From positions 1 through 9,118 of the forward strand of contig JACOEF010000247.1 in assembly GCA_024998705.1 (NCBI GenBank): DNA of 9,118 nt, written 5' to 3'. This DNA is from Nitrospira sp. (GTDB taxonomy: Bacteria; Nitrospirota; Nitrospiria; Nitrospirales; Nitrospiraceae). Below are positions 5,402 to 9,118 of the stretch, in pieces; positions within the stretch are counted from its first letter, which is position 1, and the number at the start of each line of letters is the position of its first letter. The translations under genes and the position numbers were made by a program. The notes beneath the pieces were generated by a model. That model did no database searches and was not told the DNA's origin. It saw only the letters and a program-made list of their open reading frames with translations.

Positions 5402-7027
5402 ATGTCTCTGCCGGTTGAGAATTCCGCAGCCGATGAACTGCGGCGCGAAGTATCGCGACGACGCACATTCGCCATCATTTCCCATCCGGATGCCGGAAAA
5501 ACGACACTGACCGAAAAGCTGCTGCTCTATGCCGGCGCGGTGCACCTGGCCGGCGCGGTGCAGGCACGCTCCAGCCAGCGTCAAGCCAAGTCCGACTGGA
5601 TGGAATTGGAGCAGGCGCGCGGCATTTCGATCACCTCCACCATGCTGCAGTTCGACTATCAAGGCTCGCGGGTCAACCTGCTCGATACGCCGGGGCACCA
5701 GGATTTCAGCGAAGACACCTATCGCACACTCATGGCCGTGGACAGCGCCGTCATGGTGCTGGACGGCGCCAAGGGCATCGAACCGCAGACCAAGAAACTG
5801 TTCGCCGTCTGCCGCAAACGCGGCATTCCGATCCTGACCTTCATCAACAAGATGGACCAGCCAGGCCGCCACCCTTTCGACCTGTTGGACGAGATCGAAC
5901 GGACCGTGGGGATGACGGCGGTGCCCTTCAATTGGCCGATCGGCGAAGGCTCCGGCTTTCAAGGCGTGTACGATTTCCAGCACCACCAGGTGCTGTTCTT
6001 CCAGCGCACGGCGCACAATCAACGACGAGCCCCGATGACGGTCGAGGCCTTCCCCAATCCGAAACTGGCGGAAACCCTCGGCGAGGCCTACGCCCCGCTG
6101 CAGGAAGAGATCGGGCTCTTGACGGGCGCAGGCACCTCCTTCGATCGCGAACGGTTCCTCGCCGGCGAACTCACGCCGGTGTTCTTCGGCAGCGCGTTGA
6201 CCAACTTCGGCGTCGGGCCCTTCCTCGATGCGTTCACCAAACTCGCACCGCCTCCCGGCCCCCGCCAGACCACCCAGGGACTGATACAACCGACCGACGA
6301 AGCCTTTTCCGGCTTCGTGTTCAAGATTCAGGCAAACATGGACCCGCAACATCGCGACCGCATGGCCTTCCTCCGCATCTGCTCAGGACGCTTCGAGAAG
6401 GACATGATGGTGCATCACGCCAGGCTGGGCCGCAAGATCCGGATGACACGCCCCCATCGCCTCTTTGGCCGCGACCGTGAGACGATCGACGAAGCCTACC
6501 CAGGTGACGTGGTTGGGTTGGTGAACCCTGGCTTGTTCACAATCGGAGATACCCTGACCTCGGACCCCGCGCTGACCTTCGATCCCATCCCGCACTTTGC
6601 GCCGGAATGTTTCGGGCTCTTGCGGACGCAGGACATCTCCAAGCATAAACAGTTTCAGAAGGGGCTCAAGCAGCTGGAAGAAGAAGGGGTCATGCAGATT
6701 TTCTATTCACCCGACCACGTGCGCCGCGAACCGGTGCTGGCTGCGGTCGGGGAGCTGCAATTCGACGTTGTCATGTCTCGCCTGGAGAACGAGTATGGGG
6801 TAAAGACATCCGTGGAGCGTCTGCCCCATGCCCTGGCCCGCTGGATTGTCGGCGATCCCGCGACGATTTCGGCGGTTTATTGGCCCTCTGATACCATCCG
6901 CCTCGTCGATCAGCAGGGCCGCGGCGTCATGCTGTTTACCACCGAACACCTGCTGGCCTATTGCATCAAATCGAACCCGTCCATCAAGTTTCTGTTGCGG
7001 GAAGAAGTGACCGGCACAGAAGGCTAA
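5402..7027 (+). CDS. prfC: Peptide chain release factor 3
   Basis: This 541-residue translational GTPase removes RF1 or RF2 from the ribosome after peptide release. The G domain is complete. The P-loop is HPDAGKTT (28-35), the switch I region is RGISITSTMLQF (from 73), G3 is DTPGHQDF (95-102), G4 is NKMD (149-152), and the G5-like stretch reads FFGSALTNFGV. The RF3-specific spacing and the C-terminal 'HKQFQKGLKQLEEEGVMQIF', 'AVGELQFDVVMSRLENEYGV' and 'LLAYCIKSNPSIKFLLREE' blocks separate it from EF-G, LepA and TypA. E. coli RF3 is 529 aa, a close match. The ATG at 5402 is chosen because homologous sequence begins just after it. The open frame extends 52 codons further upstream through non-conserved, proline-rich sequence. 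The ribosome binding site is weak (GAG, 7 nt upstream). Confidence 0.95.
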   Translation: MSLPVENSAADELRREVSRRRTFAIISHPDAGKTTLTEKLLLYAGAVHLAGAVQARSSQRQAKSDWMELEQARGISITSTMLQFDYQGSRVNLLDTPGHQDFSEDTYRTLMAVDSAVMVLDGAKGIEPQTKKLFAVCRKRGIPILTFINKMDQPGRHPFDLLDEIERTVGMTAVPFNWPIGEGSGFQGVYDFQHHQVLFFQRTAHNQRRAPMTVEAFPNPKLAETLGEAYAPLQEEIGLLTGAGTSFDRERFLAGELTPVFFGSALTNFGVGPFLDAFTKLAPPPGPRQTTQGLIQPTDEAFSGFVFKIQANMDPQHRDRMAFLRICSGRFEKDMMVHHARLGRKIRMTRPHRLFGRDRETIDEAYPGDVVGLVNPGLFTIGDTLTSDPALTFDPIPHFAPECFGLLRTQDISKHKQFQKGLKQLEEEGVMQIFYSPDHVRREPVLAAVGELQFDVVMSRLENEYGVKTSVERLPHALARWIVGDPATISAVYWPSDTIRLVDQQGRGVMLFTTEHLLAYCIKSNPSIKFLLREEVTGTEG

Positions 7028-7085
7028 GAATTCGCCTAAAATCGTGCACTCCTGAGCCCCTTCGTGATCATCGTATCCGTGCCTC

Positions 7086-7099
7086 GTCCAGTATTACTG
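7086..7099. repeat. Upstream copy of the palindrome core
   Basis: GTCCAGTATTACTG here is identical to 14 nt at the centre of the 37-bp palindrome (7268-7281 region), about 180 bp downstream. The 11-bp core CAGTATTACTG is itself palindromic. A weaker, imperfect relative, CCGTATTATTGG, lies near 7187-7198. Repeated palindromic cores upstream of one promoter are what multiple binding sites for a dimeric regulator would look like. Confidence 0.45.
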
Positions 7100-7249
7100 C
7101 ACGGCTGACCCATCCGCGTTCCGGAACACCGCCTCCCTCCCGAAGTCATAGTTCAGAATGCTGAACACCTACCCTGTAGGATAACTCCGTATTATTGGTC
7201 CTTGCCCAGACCATCAGTCTGGCCGTGGATGGTCGGCAGACGCCTGCGC

Positions 7250-7278
7250 TTGACAGAAGTCCGAGTGTCCAGTATTAC
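7250..7278 (+). promoter_or_regulatory. Candidate sigma-70 promoter of the SGNH hydrolase gene
   Basis: A perfect TTGACA (7250-7255) is followed after exactly 17 nt by TATTAC (7273-7278), which matches TATAAT at four of six positions. Transcription would start near 7285, about 100 nt before the hydrolase ATG. The spacer, -10 box and predicted start lie within the 37-bp palindrome. Assignment to the downstream gene is inferred from orientation. Confidence 0.5.
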
Positions 7279-7293
7279 TGGACACTCGGACTT
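7257..7293. promoter_or_regulatory. 37-bp perfect palindrome, candidate operator
   Basis: Two perfect 18-bp arms, AAGTCCGAGTGTCCAGTA and its reverse complement, flank a single central T at 7275. The element overlaps the spacer, -10 box and predicted start point of the TTGACA-N17-TATTAC promoter, so a bound protein would block RNA polymerase. In RNA it could also form a long hairpin. A terminator for prfC is the main alternative, but only TTTG follows and the element is 230 nt downstream of the prfC stop. Confidence 0.5.
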
Positions 7294-7386
7294 TGACGAT
7301 CACAATGCAGCGCACGGTGCTCTCGCAGAACAGAGACCTCGCCTTGGTCCGACACATCGATCACTCCATCCACATGCGGCGTCATC

Positions 7387-8187
7387 ATGCGACCTGACAA
7401 GTACAGGGGAATCATTATCGGCCTCACCCTCGCCGTCTTTCTAGCGGGATACGGCATGTTGGTCCTCACGGGAGCGACCACTATCCGGCACCTGCTCGAC
7501 AATGCCCTCTCGGCCTATCTGCTGGGCTGGGCATTATATGGAATGTTCTCGCGGATGCCCCTTTCTGAAACGGGAACTCGCTTCCTCCTCACCACCGGCT
7601 CGCTGCTGTTCTGCTGGTTGCTGGCGGAAGGAGTGGTTCTGAGCAACCTCGTCGATTATCGGACCCTGTTCGGTGCGTATGAATCCGGCACGGCATTGAG
7701 CGTGACGGGACGACGATTTGACAGGGAACTGCTGTGGCGACACGAGGCGCATTATCAGTACGAAGCGCCGTACCAGGGAAACCTAGGAGCTGCCCTCTGC
7801 ACCACTCCGGATCGGGAGCGAACGGTGGCCGTTCGTTATGACCGCCACGGATTCCGTAATCCTCGAGACCTCGAGACGGCTGAGCTGGTGGTCATCGGTG
7901 ACTCATACATCGAGGGATACATCACGCCGGACGAGAGCTTGATCACGACGAGGCTGAGCGAACTGCAAGGCACGGCTGTCGCCAATCTGGGACACTCAGG
8001 ATATGGCCCTCAGCAGGAATTAGCCGTCCTGCGCCGGTTTGGTTTGCCGCTCAAACCCAAGACCGTCGTCTGGGCGTTTTTTGAAGGCAATGATTTTTCC
8101 GATGCGGAACGATTTGAAACGAAACGCCATTGGTCCAGCTCCGACCGATGGTATGACTTCTGGCAGAATTTTGGTTTCGCTCATTGA
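7387..8187 (+). CDS. SGNH/GDSL hydrolase-like protein, N-terminal part (frameshifted gene)
   Basis: This is a 266-residue frame. Three hydrophobic segments (about 8-29, 36-56 and 65-90) anchor the protein in the inner membrane. From about residue 165 an SGNH hydrolase fold begins. Block I is VVIGDSYIEG with the catalytic-type Ser173, the second block is GHSGYGPQQE (Gly205/207), and block III is EGND (233-236). SGNH enzymes are esterases or O-acyl transferases, often acting on cell-surface glycans. The specific substrate here is unknown. The frame ends at a TGA (8185-8187) before the family's DxxH block, which lies in the next frame (8184-8765). The two halves therefore look like one ancestral gene broken by a -1 shift or a sequencing error. 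No ribosome binding site is obvious before the ATG. Confidence 0.78.
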   Translation: MRPDKYRGIIIGLTLAVFLAGYGMLVLTGATTIRHLLDNALSAYLLGWALYGMFSRMPLSETGTRFLLTTGSLLFCWLLAEGVVLSNLVDYRTLFGAYESGTALSVTGRRFDRELLWRHEAHYQYEAPYQGNLGAALCTTPDRERTVAVRYDRHGFRNPRDLETAELVVIGDSYIEGYITPDESLITTRLSELQGTAVANLGHSGYGPQQELAVLRRFGLPLKPKTVVWAFFEGNDFSDAERFETKRHWSSSDRWYDFWQNFGFAH

Positions 8188-8765
8188 CCAGAAATGTTTC
8201 GGCACTTCTGCTCCGCCCAGACCAGCAATGTGTGCCGGATCATTCCATCGCGGAATTTCAAGCCGAGTTTCGCGACTCCGCGCATAGAGCCACGACCGTA
8301 TTCTTTGCCTCTACCGAAGTGGCGCACGTGTCACGCCTGGCCCTTCGCAATGCCGTCGATCCGATAATCCACGCGGCGGAACTCTGCCGCGCATTAGGCA
8401 TCCGCTTCCTTGTGGCCTTTGTCCCTGAGAAATTCCGGGTGTACCATGACCTCGGCAATGTGTCGTTGACGACGGATGCCATTCGCCAATGGCGTATCAG
8501 CGATCTACCCGACCAGATGCAGCAGCTGCTGGCGGAACTGGACTCCAACATCGAATATGTCGATCTTACTCCGGCGCTGAAGGCCGCATCGCGCGCCGGC
8601 ATTCCAACCTACCTGCCCGACGATACGCATTGGACGGATGCGGGCAACCGCGTGGCGGCCGAAGTCATTCATCATGCGCTACAACGATCAATTCGGCAGG
8701 GGCTCCCGCCTGACGCCTCACCTCGCAGCCTCGCACAAATTTCGGAGCGACACCACAACCCTTAA
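8184..8765 (+). CDS. SGNH/GDSL hydrolase-like protein, C-terminal part (frameshifted gene)
   Basis: This 193-residue frame continues the hydrolase at 7387-8187 in the -1 frame. It overlaps that gene's stop by 4 nt (TTGA) and would need a TTG start to be translated alone. It contains 'LCRALGIRFLVAFVPEKFRVYHDL', 'YVDLTPALKAA' and the block V motif YLPDDTHWTDAGN, which supplies the Asp146 and His149 that complete the Ser-His catalytic pair. It has no nucleophile block of its own, so alone it should be inactive. The open frame also reads back through the end of the first gene (codons before 8184), consistent with a single base lost around 8170-8185. Frame repair would give about 458 residues. Confidence 0.75.
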   Translation: MTRNVSALLLRPDQQCVPDHSIAEFQAEFRDSAHRATTVFFASTEVAHVSRLALRNAVDPIIHAAELCRALGIRFLVAFVPEKFRVYHDLGNVSLTTDAIRQWRISDLPDQMQQLLAELDSNIEYVDLTPALKAASRAGIPTYLPDDTHWTDAGNRVAAEVIHHALQRSIRQGLPPDASPRSLAQISERHHNP

Positions 8766-9011
8766 AATGTGTTATAACGAGTCGGCATTTCAGACGAGTG
8801 CTTGAACGCCACATAACATGGTGAACGCGAGCACGATCACACCTCTCGCTGCCCTTAGCGCCTCAGGCTAACTCGGCCCAGGTGCGCTGCCCGCCTCCTG
8901 TCATCGTTTCAGGTCTTGCCGCCTTCATGGCCGACTCTCGGCATGGAACGGCGAAGCGCACTCAATCAATGACTGGCAATTGAACCGACACACGTGTTGA
9001 GGAGAAGGACC
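8766..9011. other. Intergenic region before the zinc-finger gene
   Basis: This 246-nt gap holds no gene that I can support. TGTTATAAC (8770-8778) fits an extended -10 promoter element (TGnTATAAT with one mismatch), but it has no -35 partner. A small hairpin, GCCGA-CTC-TCGGC (8930-8942), lies about 70 nt before the next start codon. It is too short and lacks a T-run, so it is not called a terminator. Confidence 0.35.
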
Positions 9012-9118
9012 ATGCCGAAGGCAAGAACCGCAAAAAACTGTTACTACTGCGAAGCGGAAGACCGCATCAAGATGACCTTTATGCTCTGCGGCCTCTGCCA
9101 TCGGCACTTCTGCAGCGC
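9012..9118 (+). CDS. Small Cys/His-rich zinc-finger protein, AN1-like spacing, 5' part
   Basis: Thirty-five codons are visible before the window ends. The start is well supported by AGGAG (in TGAGGAGAAGGACC) about 8 nt before the ATG. After a basic N-terminus (MPKARTAKN) the cysteines follow C10-x2-C13-x12-C26-x2-C29-x4-C34, with H30 and H32 within the last loop. This spacing matches the first part of an AN1-type zinc finger (C-x2-C-x9-12-C-x1-2-C-x4-C-x2-H-x5-H-x-C). The remaining histidines and cysteine would lie past the window. It could also be another treble-clef or zinc-ribbon protein. No function is assigned. Confidence 0.7.
   Translation, partial: MPKARTAKNCYYCEAEDRIKMTFMLCGLCHRHFCS

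Larger units (their letters stand above)
7028..7386. other. Inverted-repeat-rich intergenic region between prfC and the SGNH hydrolase
   Basis: No gene is visible in these 359 nt, but the density of symmetric sequences is high. There is a GTTCCGGAAC palindrome (7118-7126 plus flank) and a GTTCAG-AATG-CTGAAC hairpin (7151-7166). CCTA-CCCTG-TAGG follows (7168-7180). Two overlapping, mutually exclusive stems come next: CCAGAC/GTCTGG around 7206-7222 and GACCATC/GATGGTC at 7209-7234. A perfect 37-bp palindrome lies at 7257-7293. None is followed by a proper T-run. The region could be a structured leader or a regulatory platform for the hydrolase. Confidence 0.55.

Noticed and set aside
5381..6352. 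A 323-codon minus-strand open frame opposite prfC
   Set aside because: It is a high-GC shadow of prfC rich in H, R and G, with no motif, and the plus strand carries unmistakable RF3 motifs.

Overview
The window looks like a piece of a bacterial chromosome of moderately high GC content, with one clearly more AT-rich stretch at about 2330-3540. The gene content (YaeQ, SUI1/YciH, VF530, YihY, release factor 3, a membrane-anchored SGNH hydrolase) and the style of the proteins suggest a Nitrospira-like member of Nitrospirota. That assignment is an inference from gene content and has no marker gene behind it. No rRNA, tRNA, CRISPR array or transposase was seen.

Left part (1-2057), all minus strand and tightly packed. 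In the direction of transcription it holds a ParE/RelE-type toxin-antitoxin pair (2057 to 1588), a VF530-family small DNA-binding protein (1491-1261), yaeQ (1179-613), a SUI1/YciH translation factor (552-160) and the start of a DNA alkylation repair (AlkD-like HEAT repeat) gene that leaves the window at base 1. The last two are separated by 6 nt and are probably translationally coupled. A degenerate 7-bp periodic repeat fills the yaeQ-yciH gap and runs into the 3' end of yaeQ.

Accessory part (2058-3560). A second, truncated and frameshifted VF530 copy lies on the other side of the toxin-antitoxin pair. Next comes an AT-richer gene for an HNH endonuclease with an N-terminal SRA/YDG-like domain, which I read as a modification-dependent (type IV-like) restriction enzyme. 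The toxin-antitoxin pair, broken paralogue and HNH nuclease together look like a small horizontally acquired patch between core genes.

Right part (3561-9118), all plus strand. It holds a YihY/BrkB-family membrane protein with a long cytoplasmic C-terminal extension, a 509-nt gap containing a 99-bp imperfect palindrome, prfC (peptide chain release factor 3), a 359-nt gap dense in inverted repeats, an SGNH/GDSL hydrolase split into two frames by a -1 frameshift, and the start of a small cysteine/histidine-rich zinc-finger protein cut by the window end.

The most unusual non-coding signal is the prfC-SGNH gap. A perfect 37-bp palindrome (18-1-18) overlaps the spacer and -10 box of a TTGACA-N17-TATTAC promoter. 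Its core is repeated about 180 bp upstream, and several other hairpins lie between the two. No complete new multi-gene system is evident.
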